A DNA stretch of 64,000 bases, from positions 868,001 to 932,000 of the forward strand of contig CM082598.2 of the NCBI GenBank assembly GCA_040954595.2, given 5' to 3'. Source of the DNA: Balanoglossus misakiensis (taxonomy: Eukaryota > Hemichordata). The position numbers and the translations under genes were made by a program. Positions 47,980 through 60,300 of the stretch are shown here, in pieces. Positions within the stretch are counted from its first letter, which is position 1; each line of letters opens with the position of its first letter. Below the pieces are notes generated by a model. The model saw nothing but the letters and a program-made list of their open reading frames with translations, did not search any database and was not told the DNA's origin.

Positions 47980-49888
47980 GGTTTGGAATGCAGCCAGGCA
48001 AATGTTGTATTCAGAAAATCTAAGTCATGCCGTAGAAACCGGTATTGTAACGAGATGATGACTCATGGTCCCACACAAAAAATTCAAACAGATCAGTCAA
48101 TGCTTAGTTAGTTATGCATTGATGATTTATAAAGGTACCAGAAACTTACCTGTAACCAGCATGGTAACATACAAATTCACAAACAGACAATTTCTTTGCT
48201 CTGACAAAACGAACTCACATGTTATATAGAGTTCAAAGCAAAGAAAAAATCTACCATGTGTGTTGTTTTAAGCCCTTCAAACATTTGATCTGTTTGGAAT
48301 CTCGTTAGTACACCTGAAAATTACCTCAGGTGTTTTTTAGGTCCTATATATACATGTATATATGTATACCATTAAGACCTTATGGGATCAGCTGCATCTA
48401 TCCTATTTTTGTCAGCTGAGTAACAGGACCGTTGATAGGAAAGACATTTTAATGTAATAGTGGTTTCTAAATGTCAGGGTATTATATTTCTTTACCCTCA
48501 TTTCCTGCACAAGTCAGCTCATCCTAGAATACCATCAGATTTAGACCTTTATCATGGTTGCTGAGGTAATTAAGCTAGACAAAGACAAAAATAGCACAGA
48601 AAAAGTCCAAGGGATTTCATCCATTAAAGCAAATTCAAAATGCTGGTAGTCTTTATTTTTTAAATTTGGAAAACCAGATTGGACAGCACTATTATATTAA
48701 TCTGCAAATGAAATTTTTGTGAGTAGTGTCATAACCTGAAGATGGCTTATGTACACGTAAGTGTTTGTGATTTTTTTGGAAACTGACCAAATTTGTAATT
48801 ATCTTGAATTTTTCAGATAAATGCCAGGCCTCCAGAGAGTTTTGTGACAACACACATTGGCTAATCGTTGTTTACTGTGGCGTATCTGAAGACAGGTTAG
48901 TGCTGGTACTTTTTGCATTAGATTTGTGTGTGTTGTTTGTGTGTACGTGCATGTGTGTGAGTGCGTAGGGACGCAAGTGTCTTGTGAGGTATCTGTCAGG
49001 GTTTGTCTGTCCATGTAATAACGTTGTGTAGTCTATAAACATTTTATTTTGTTGATCAGAACCGATCTCTTCTATGATTGATTGCAAAGAAGACATATGT
49101 CACCAGTAAGTCCAATCTGTGCGTTCATTGACGTCAACCATTGGTTGCTATGGCAATACTTTTATCCATCACGTTGGCTGTCCATCCGGCGGTTAAAAGT
49201 GGGTTGTTTCATGACCGGGTTTGTGGAATAAAATACAGAAATGTGATCATTATGCACCGAACAAATATACTATAGTTACCAGGTGAGATAGTTATCAGAA
49301 AGGTAACCATGGTTACTAGCAGAGTCATCATGATGTAATGTTCCCAATTCATGCCTATGCCTGAAATGAGAAATGAATTGTCCCATACTTTAAAAACCAT
49401 TTCTGGTTTGTCAACATTGGTAACATCGTGAATTTGCCAAGGTGTTTTTGACAGCTGTTACAATGTACTAGCCTCAGAGCAATCCATATTGCACGATGGG
49501 CAGATATTTTGTGATTTTTGCAAATTGTTAAACACCTCGGAGAAGGAAAATTTGAGGGATGTTCCGATTGATAATTGATCTCTTATTAACTGTTACTTAA
49601 TCTGTGCCCTGCATGGTTTTTTGTTTTAGTTTCTTGTGAAAATCAACTTGTGATTTCAGATCAAAGTAAGCCCCTGCACTTAACTGCCACTGAGTCTGAC
49701 ATCAACAGACCATGTAGCAGTAATTACAAGTCAATGACGTGTTTTTTTGACGTCAAAAATTCCACCATTGCATCAGCTGTCTGGGTTTGCTGTCTGATTG
49801 CTCTCTAGAGCTAGTGATGTTTTTTTTCTTTAAAAACAACTGAAACAAATAACTAGAAATGTTTGTTTGGCGCTAGAGATTGTAAACG

Positions 49889-49962
49889 TCCCTTTCACCT
49901 GTGTTTACCGGTATAGAGGTACAACAGTAGATTTTTGACAGAACCATGGTGGTGAAAGGGTT
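49889..49962 (+). mobile_element. MITE-A copy 15, internally shortened
   Basis: Both termini are recognisable, but the core between the GGT and the right end has lost about 14 bp. Confidence 0.75.
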
Positions 49963-52900
49963 AAGAATAGTGAAAATGATTTTACAATGCAATATGGCAG
50001 AAATGCAATTTCTTTGTTCAATTCTAATGCCTGCGTCTTTAAGAAAATGCGTAAATTTCACCGTCAAGGCAATGTTGATAGTGACCATGATTGGTTTATA
50101 TAAATCTGAGAACTTTCTTTTTATCACAACAAAACACACTCACAACAACAGGAAGGCCACGTCCAAGGCCATAATTGTGCCATGATGCACGTTTTAAAAA
50201 TATTATCTCTTACCCATTGCTGTCTTGAAATATAAAAACTTGAATTTTATCATGTGTAGTCATTTTAATGGTGACTGGTTTATGTCAATGTGAAAGCTCA
50301 GTCCATTAGCGGATATAGGGGTTCATTAAGGGTAGAATTGGTTGAAATCGTGATTGTCTAAATCCGAGTTCAGCCACTTTGGATGAGATTAGAATCACAA
50401 GGTCTGTTTTCATGACAGTTCTGTTGGAACCCACACCAAAAGAAGTATTTGTGCATAATCCCAGTGAACTAACAAAACGATTATCTGAGATACATGTAGC
50501 CATCAGTCATCTTATGTTTTAATTATGAAAAATACAATATTTCTGAAGATCTTTAGAATATTCACCTTTACCTTACTATCAATGATATTTCTTAAGTTTG
50601 GAACTAAAATCATAAAAATAATACGAGGAAATAACCTCAACGAAGTTTAAATTTATCAACTTTTACCCGTTCTGTATTTTAAAATATCATTTCGATTTAT
50701 TTAGGTTCAAGTTTGGCAAAGAATAATTTGATATTATATCTGACTCATATAACATAATTATAGTCAACAGAAATTGACCTAAAATATTTAATATAGTTTT
50801 CAGAAAATGGCAGTGTATTATTAAACATTAGACATTTAAGTTTCACAAATATATGTTCACCAGACTTGGTCATAAAATTTTAGACAAACAGATTGTGTAA
50901 ATATGAAGAACGTCAGAGTTTTTTTTTCCATATTGAATGTTTTGTATTCCGTGCTGCAGAGAGATACATTGTCCATATCCTGTAGAAAACCTCTGTGGAT
51001 AAATTATAAATGTACATTGATTTCCAGTATTGACGTCATGACTGCTTTAGAATTCTATCTTCCAGCCAGGACCCTTGCATTATTTTTAGGGGGGAGTAAC
51101 ACTGTCAGAGTGTGCATTTGATAATTTTTATTAAATATACATTGAGGTACACTGTCACAGATGTTAGATGATGAAGCTAATGACACAGTTGTTAAAATGA
51201 TTTGTTCTCTTGTATCAGCCTAGGGTGGGTTCTTTCATATTAGCTTGGAGTATTTGATACCTGCAACAAAAAATGGTTTCTTCCATCGTTGTCATGGAGG
51301 ACACTAATGATATTGGAATATTGATCAGCGTGGTTGGGTTATACTATTTTTGAAAGAGGTACTAGTACTTCAAAGGAATGTTCGTAAAAACTGTAATCTA
51401 TCATGATGAGAGAATATTCCAATATTCAAATACTTTAGTTTTCATTTTTGTGCTGATGAACAAATCTGATGTGAATTAACAAGTTTCAATAGAAAGCATT
51501 TGTTAAAATTTCTCCCGAATTTATTCATGTAGTGTGTTATACAGTTACAAAAATCCCAAATGTAAATTCCATTATCATTTTTTTTGTATTTCCCCGAAAT
51601 CATTTATGTGTACCTTTTTATCCGTAAAACAGAAAAGACTTAAAATTATATCTTACTTCACTGCAGTTACCAGAGTTTGGTCATTACACTATTTCCATAG
51701 ACCCTTCTCTCCCTACTATTTCGAAATGGACTATTCTCATTTAGTAATGTTCCCTTTTTGTCCCCAACATGAATATATTATGACCCGTTCTTGGGATATT
51801 GACTGCTATCCGCCATTTCACAGTACTTTTTCCATAATTTTTTCCATGGACTAAAAATACGTATTTGACAAAAACATTGCAAAGTGGACATCATCCTTAA
51901 TGTGGTCCTGAATGCTCTGTACACCGTGAAGCAATTTGGATCTGTTTTTTTCCTTTTCACTCGCTCTTTTTTCGAAGGTAAGATTTTTCCGCTGAGTATG
52001 TGAGCAGCCTTCCACTATTGATTGCTTTTCATGGCGTGTGGCGTTTGGATATATTTAGACCTTTATTTCCCTTGATAGTGAATTTCACACAAAGATACGC
52101 AAACAAATACAGAGTAGAAAATCATGAGAAATGTGTATACCAGTATTTTTACTGAATTTAAACCAGATTTCTGTTCTCTATTCTCTAATATTTTTGTTTA
52201 ATTCGACGTGATTACCTTGCAAGGGTCCAACAATAGGGATTTCCATTAATGCTGTATTACAATCTGATCAAAACACCACTTCCAATTATAATCATCTTCA
52301 ATGGTTATAGTCTTATTTTAACCGCCAAATGAGAACAAAATTCTTCTTTAGTTTTATTTGAAATTCATCCTTTTTAATAAGTCTCCTGTGAAATAAAATA
52401 AATCTTGATTTATTGCATTTTTCATATTCGACATAACAGAATTACACCTTTCCTATCTTAATAATTTAATTAACATTATTAATTGAGCAATTTTAGTGAG
52501 CACTCTACACAGTATTTATTGCAACCCCAGAATTGTATGTCCATTTCTGTTGCGTATGAAATGCCAGATTTGGCACCTTTTATGATATGAATTGGTAGCG
52601 TTTTCTAAACAGAAAAGAATCAAAATATTGCTGATTACAGACTGATTATATTTATCACATGTTTGGACACACACTGCATCAGTAGAAGTGATCATAGTTG
52701 CTGGACAACAAAATGTTTATCTCATTGTGTGAAACCCTTCTGTCGATGAAGTCATCCTTTTCTAGAATCATGACACTCATTTTGGATGGGATTACTGTTA
52801 TTTTATGTTTCATATGTGTGGTATACATGTATTTCTGACCGTGGTTTTGAAATATCAATCACATTCAATTTGTAAGATTGTTGTTTGAGTTCATGTTTTT

Positions 52901-54326
52901 TCTGACTTAAATGAATACTCTGATTTTGCCACTCCAGACAGATTGTGGTTTTCCTGTAAACTAGAAAACACAATTTCGTACACAAAGACCAAAGAATCCA
53001 TTCAGAGTATGCAACAATGGATTTTAATATCATAATACCCAGATAGGTGATCTGTTTAAGTTTGATTTCTGACAATTGAACTGATGAACAATGGACAATA
53101 ATTTTATTTCAATATACATATCAATAGAGCCTCAGTTTATACAATATTACATAATTTTGTTTCCTGTACACTGCTCATGGTGAAAACACTTGGGATGGCT
53201 TATGACTCTGCACATGTATAAACTACCGAACATAAAGTGGGGCCACACTATGGGTAGTGATTACATCCAACCCGTCTAGAATAAACACTCGGCCATTACA
53301 CACTATCCATTCCATGTTCCACTATCAGTAGAAGCATGAATAACAACTCGATAATTTAATTAGTCTTTGCCTTGAAAAACACTTAAGCTTCCAAATTCCT
53401 GCTTGATGGCATTTTTTGATTGCAGAAATATGTTTCCACTTGACAATATGAAAATATGTTAAGCCTGTGGTCGGCTCTTTTATATTGAGAAAATCTTGTC
53501 AGTTTAATAGCAATCCAGCAAATGTCACCATCGTAATTAAAATCTACATTTTACTGGGTGACCTTTTGTCTCTGGTTGAATATTTTGTTTGACACATTAT
53601 GTCTCATAAAAAACCATACCAGTACGTGCACAGACTTTTTGCAGTCAAATGAAATGGAATTAAAATTCTTGTACTCAAAATGAAAAGGACAGGAACGGTT
53701 AAGTCTTCGTCCAGATGTTGTCAGAATTATTTTGAACCAACTGTGTGTCATGTCAGTTGATCTCCATTGAAATGTCTCAGAAATATTTAGCGTACTCAGT
53801 GAATATTTTAAATTAGCTTTGTCTACATTGTAGCTATACGTAACATAATGGCATGTAGATTGTGTTCAATGGCTTTAATGAATTAGTACACTTATTGGAC
53901 TTGAAAGTTCATCAGCAATGGAATTATATTGTTGTCTCTGTTATGTGCTCATTCTTTTGTCAAAAGAATTCTTTTGCTACCCTGGCTGATTTTCAAAGAT
54001 CATGGGTGGGGTTCAAGTTGTATTGTGTTTATAGAAATTATAGTGGAAATTTTTAAGTTCTATGTTTAAAGTGATTGTTACATCAAGTCCTTAGAAAATT
54101 CTCTGTAAGTGTAATTTTCAAGGCAGACTTGTGCCTTTTAAGTCTTGAATTTAAGTTTGTGCAGAAAAAGATGAATCTGTTGTTGATGTCCTTGTCTTTG
54201 TCTGTTGGAAATCAAAATTAAACTTTGCTTTACAACTTCACCAATGTATAAAGCAACAAAGAATAACCTTGTATTTCATGTTTGTGTTTCATTTCAGGTC
54301 ACAGTCTTTAATTTCTTCAACCCCAA

Positions 54327-57300
54327 ATGCCGATCATCATGGCGGATAACTACATTTTCAGAAAATTACAAGAAGCAGCTACAGGAGCTGCCGATACAGG
54401 TGGAGGTGATTCCCCAACTGGTGGTGGAGACACGACAGGTATTTCTTTAGAGAGTTTAGTTTTGATACTGTAAAACACATTGAAAATAAAATAACAAGCT
54501 AGCTAAATAGCCATGTTTTACAGTGGTACATGTACCATATCACCATGTTATACGTGTACATGTGAAATTACGTACTAAGATAATCCATATACATACATAT
54601 GTTAACAACATTTACAATAAATCATGTTATAGATTGGGATATTCATTTCTACTATATGTAGAATGTGTAATTTATTCATTCATTCATTCATTGATGTATT
54701 CATTTGTCCTTTCATTCATTTGTTCATTCATTGATGCATTCATTTATCGTTTCATTGATTCATAGATGGTGGAGGTGGAGGTGACAGTGGCTTTGATATA
54801 GGCCGTGGTGCCTCCCATCTTGCAGACAAGTTTGTAGATAAATTGAAAGAACTTCCACGTAAGTATTTCATTTTCATGGCATTTTCTACATATCCTCTCG
54901 GCTCCAGTCAGGTTCAACTTTACTAGTTATGGTAGTAATGTGCCTTGGAGAGAATTCTAAACTAAAAGAAGAAAACAGGATGATCGTCTTGTTTACATAA
55001 AAATCACTACTTTAATTTGTCTCCGTCAGAGGCTGACGGCCATTTTGACTTTTAAATTTGAGACGATATTGCTTTCTCAGTAAAAATGTTGCTCAATGAT
55101 CCCTGATGTTGATTCTCCATTACAAGAGAGAGTAAACTAGTTGTCTTGAGAATAAAATGAGAAGAATTTTAAGACATTGGTTTCCAAGGCACATAATTCC
55201 ATAAGGTGATATCTGTGTTGTCATTGGTCGGTGGTATTTGATTTGATTCAAATGCAACATTGGTTGACATATGTGAAGGGTGTATATCCTCTATTGTTGG
55301 AATTCACACACACTGTCTTTGTACCTGTTCATCCAATTAATGGATGCACATTGTTTTCTACAACTCACTCTTGATAAGTTCCATCTAGCACCCAAAAAGT
55401 CACAAGTTTTGGTTTGTTTTCAAATCACTCATTGTCGATACCTGGCCTTGTGTTTCATTCTGAATCAAAGCTCTGTGTTTAGTGTAATTAAGCAATGATG
55501 TGGATGCCTTGGTCTGAATTTTTATTAAAATCCACAAAAAACAAGTGTTCACATAATTTTGAATGGTTTGGACAGGATTCAGGTGTTCTATTAACTGATC
55601 TGCCCTTTTGAAGTTTTCTAAATATCTCTTAGCTTTGGTGGCTGGCTGTGTGTTTAGCATGTGGTGATGTGATGAGGTCAAAGGTTGACTGGTGATGGGA
55701 AAAGACAAGAAAGTTTTGGTGTCTTTTAGGTCAAAAACATAAGTGTGTGCATTTGTTTGTTTGGATTGTAGTATGTCACGTCTGGTGATTGGTGGCTGGG
55801 AGTTTGTTCAAAATGGAATATCTAGTTTATTTTGCCCCCAATATTTTGTCTAGTAGACCATAGCTATAGAGATGTATCCGGGAACGTGATGCAGGGTTAC
55901 AAGAGATACGAGCCAACACAGCTTATGTATACAATAACACCAACGAGTGGCAATACAACAGAAGCAGGAGGGATTATATCCGGGATCCTGTCCGACATTG
56001 AAAACTTAGCAGGGTCGTCCGTGTCAGCGTGGATTGTTGCAATTCTAGTTCTAAGCCTTGTAGTTATCCTTGTCATTTGTCTGGCCATAACTTACATTGC
56101 ATATTGCAAGAATGGGAAAAAAGGAAAAAAGGTTATACATATTATCATCTTATAGTTACGTTATACAGAGATGAATTATTTCTGCCATCGCTAATAGAAG
56201 TTCAATATGGCAGAAACATTTCATCTTTTGAGATTCTGGTTGTCAAGGTTACTTTGTTTTCCCTGTGTTCACTACAGAGAAGCCAAAGTGAATCATTGAC
56301 ATAAGTCAGAATGCTTTAGAAGTCAACATCTGTGCATATACAGTTTATAATAGAGCTTATCTTTTTGCTGAGGGGGTGCTTTGATATCTGTGACGTCTTC
56401 AAGATTACGAAGAGAGACTCCAGACACCTGTCAGTGCTGCCAATCAACAGAGTATCTTTTTTCCAATTTGACATCACAGAATGAAATGTTCTGATTTGAA
56501 ACAGCGTTTTTTCAGATTGTGCAAGCACTTGAACAGACATCAGGAAACATTTTCAGAAACTATGGAATCTACCACAGATTAATGATAAGCACCCCCTGGT
56601 TACAGGATAAAGTTGATCTTTTTGTTTTTCCATCTACAGCATGGATTATGCAGAGAAATGATCTCAGCATGACGTTTGCTTCTAATTCTGATATTTTCTC
56701 TTCATCATCAGTGCCCATGTGGGCGATCATAGCCATAGCTATTGTTGCGGGACTTCTACTTCTCTGCTGTTGTATCTGCATTTGTAAGAAATGTTGCTGC
56801 AAGAAGAAAAAAAAGAAGGAAGGAAAGAAAGGATTGAAGGGTGCTGTGGACTTGAAGAGTGTTCAAATGCTCGGAGCTAGTTATAAGGAAAAGGTCTGCA
56901 CAAGGGTTCTGTCCTCTCTGCATGATTGTGTTTCCAAACTCTTTCTGGGGATTTCCACGGCAAAGCTGTACACTCTCCAATACAACAAATTCAGCCATTG
57001 GTCTGTCCATGTTGCCATCACCAATCCATATATTTACTTTATATCAATTGTCCAATAAATGTCCATGTTTAAGTTCAGATGGCTGTAGATTTTGTATCTG
57101 GAGTGTACAGCAAGCTAGGGGTACCATTATACTGTTCTGATATTGTCCTGTTTTGTGTACTGTCCTGTCTTTTTGCTCTGGTGATATTCAAATCCGATAT
57201 TGTGTGCCTATTTCATCCATTTCACTGTGAAGTGCACTGATGGTATTAGGGTGGTTACCCCTGGACATTTCCCAGCCACATGCACCAATCAGGGTTAGAG

Positions 57301-60300
57301 ATATGGAGTGTCTGGTGGGTACATATCCAGGGGGTAACTATCCTAGAACTACACTGATGTATCAACTAGCATGTTTCTACATTGCAAACACATGCACCCT
57401 GCAAGATATAAGGTATTCTTGGCACATCTTCCTCCATTGCAGAAAGTTCAATTAAATCCACCACATCACTTTCACAAAGCAACATTTTGAGATTGCAACC
57501 AGTAGTTCTGAAAATGTCATTTTTTTGTCATTCTCGTGAATTGTCTGGTAATGTTTGTGACTCTGATGGTCTTTGTATTTTTCTCCTTACACACGATATT
57601 GCATCATGCACACCTTTACATTTACTGGTTGGTATTGATCATTTTGCGTGTAACTGACTTCTTCAACCCCCCTTTTTTCCAAACCTAGTCTTGTTAGATT
57701 TATCGTAACTTTCACAAACAAGACAGGGAGCAATACAATCCTTTAAAGTCACACAATGTTTAAGTAGTCATGACAATTCCAATTTCCAATTTTTTTCTAC
57801 TAGTTTCTATCTGAATCATCTAAACTTCAAGAAATAGACATCTCATTCCAAAGTAACCATGAAAACCGATTATGAAGTCATTCTGACAGCTTAATGGATT
57901 TTAAGGGATTTGTATGAACCCTGTTCAATAATACAGACATACTGCAAACATGTAAAGACACAGACAGACACAAACACACACACACAAATCTACATGTGTG
58001 CACACATATGCACGTGCATACACAGACACATGCACAAACAAAAGCACACACATACTCTGTACATACAATATACATACATACACACACAAGCAAACACACA
58101 TATACCTAATTTTCTATCAACTAATTTGACACTAAACCTTCTATCAACCATCATCACTTTTCCACTCGTAGTTCCTGCAGCAGCATGCTTCAATTTTTCT
58201 ACCATAATCCAGAAATGATCTGTTTATATTCTAATCCTGGTGTGATTTTAAAACCAACCAAAGTCCTCCAATCCCAGCAACCTCAGCAGATGCACGTGTT
58301 CAAATTGCCTCGAGTTTCCCGCTTTTATAACCAACAATTGCCAGCAAACTATCATTGCCATTTCACAATACACAAAAAATCGTAGCTTTTCTGACAAAAT
58401 GTCTTCAATTCACAAGTGACCTGTTTGCGAAATCCCTGGTCTGATGCATTGCAATAAAACAAGTTCACCTCTCTTTTGTGATCAGTACCTGATTGAAAAT
58501 CACAGAATACATTCTGAGTTTACAAACAAGTGTTGAAATGGCAATGAATGGTTGATTCGCACAATGTTTTTTGCCTTTGCTTTTCCAGCAACCAAAAAAC
58601 CCAAACGAGAACATACTATCATCATCTCCTTTCAGCCAATAGAAAGCATGTATACGAATACTGAATCCAGATCACCTGTGTAGTGACCAATTAAAAACTG
58701 TGTTCAATGCAGACCACTTTAAGTATCCAATCAGGCATTTGATGACAGAAGATGGAGATAGTTTGTTACCGTTGGAATAAAATTGCTCGCTTGATGTTTT
58801 GTTGAGATGTTTTTCCCCCATTACAATTTGCTTTGTTTTGGAGTGAGTTCATGCTTACAATCATACAGTTTTTACGATGTAGTAAATTGAATCCAAGAAA
58901 ATCCTTTCCAAAGATTAAATGAATATTTAAATGAATATGTTAAGGTGAACTCAACTCGAAGTATAGGAGATTGTATGAATGGAGTCTGTGTTTATTTCTG
59001 TGAATAATACAACTAACATTTCAAATTGTAACCATGGTAACAAAGTGTTTTCAGTTGATGTATTGAGTTGGAAAATTCCATTTATTATTCTGTTGTTGGG
59101 AAAAGAATTCTCTGATTTTAGTTTGGCAGATTGTTTTCATGTCAAAGAATGAAGCTCTTGCAGTCAATGCTTGAATGATATGGACATCAAATCTGACATG
59201 TTCGTGTTTGTTTCTCTTGTGACAAAATTTAAATAGCGAAGGACTTTCAAAAGATTTCCATCAGAATGCAGAAGTCTGTGTCTTATTAAATATGACTGTA
59301 TCAATAACAGGTTCTTGCCTTTTCTCTCAGAATGTTGCAAGAACAAAATCAACTAGGACTTGTCAAATTTTGATGCCCAGTTATAAAAAAATATCAACTG
59401 AAAACAGTCTTTGTGTATCATGCCTCATATTTTTTGCATTTTCATTGTTTTTATGTCTTTATTATACATTGAAATCTTTGCATGGTCAATGTCACATATC
59501 CTCCCTGTGAAACATGGAAAGTGGACTAACCCTCAGGATAGGACAGTAGGACTTTTCCAAATACAGCAGTTGCAGGGAGGGAAGATGATTGTTGAGCATT
59601 GCAATGATATACCCATTTCTGAATTATAATTTTTGTATGATTCCCTGATATTTAAGTATTTAATCTGTCATAAATCTGTTCTCAATTTGACATACCATTC
59701 AAGAAAATTCATGTATCTTAAATGAAAAAACTTGCTTTTGTTTAATTTATTTTCAAATCAATATTCTTTCGTATTGAATAAGTCACCAGTGACATACCAT
59801 ACATTAAGGTGTAAGGAACAGCTTTCTGTCAAATTCAGATCAAGTTCAGATTTCAATTGGTATAAAATATTGAACCAACTTTTGTCAAATTAATATTGAC
59901 AGTTATTTGTACGGTTAACCAGCAAAGGAACACAGAAGTAACTTGGTTATGACCTTTGACCTTACTAGGTTCAGCCGGATGTGGAAGAATTGGATGGTGC
60001 CGGTGGTGAAGATCAAGAAGACACGGATTCGGTCAAATCAGAACTTAAACTGGGAAAACTGCAATTCTCCTTGGATTATGACTTCCAGGAAGGAAAGGTT
60101 AGCAAGAGCCATTAACCCTTTCACCATATTTGCGACGGTAATCTTTACCACCAAAACCGTAATCTCTTATATCTGGTTTGTCTCTTAGTTGACTGTTGGT
60201 GTAATACAAGCAGCCGATCTACCAGGCATGGATTTCTCTGGCACTTCTGATCCCTACGTCAAAGTTTATTTACTACCGGATAAGAAGAAGAAATATGAAA

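Larger units (their letters stand above)
45705..54297. other. Long gap upstream of SYT1, probably SYT1 5' non-coding exon(s) and intron
   Basis: The first SYT1 coding exon begins with an acceptor 29 nt before ATG, so at least one non-coding exon lies upstream, probably in this gap. A segment ending TTCGAAG|GTAAGA near 51977 is one candidate but unproven. Bases 45705-46300 next to ALDH16A1 hold its promoter. The region is AT-rich, with two MITE-A copies. I see no coding exon. Confidence 0.45.

Noticed and set aside
51534-51854. 106-residue open frame in the SYT1 upstream gap
   Set aside because: It is rich in Phe, Tyr and Ser as expected of AT-rich noise; no domain or conserved block.
51900-51990. 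Non-coding first exon of SYT1 ending at the GTAAGA near 51977
   Set aside because: The donor is good, but there is no independent support for transcription; mentioned only as a candidate.
56519-56711. N-terminal extension of the SYT1 standard TM exon
   Set aside because: The frame is open upstream, but the CATCATCAG acceptor at 56703-56711 gives the correct LPMWA junction and length of SYT1.
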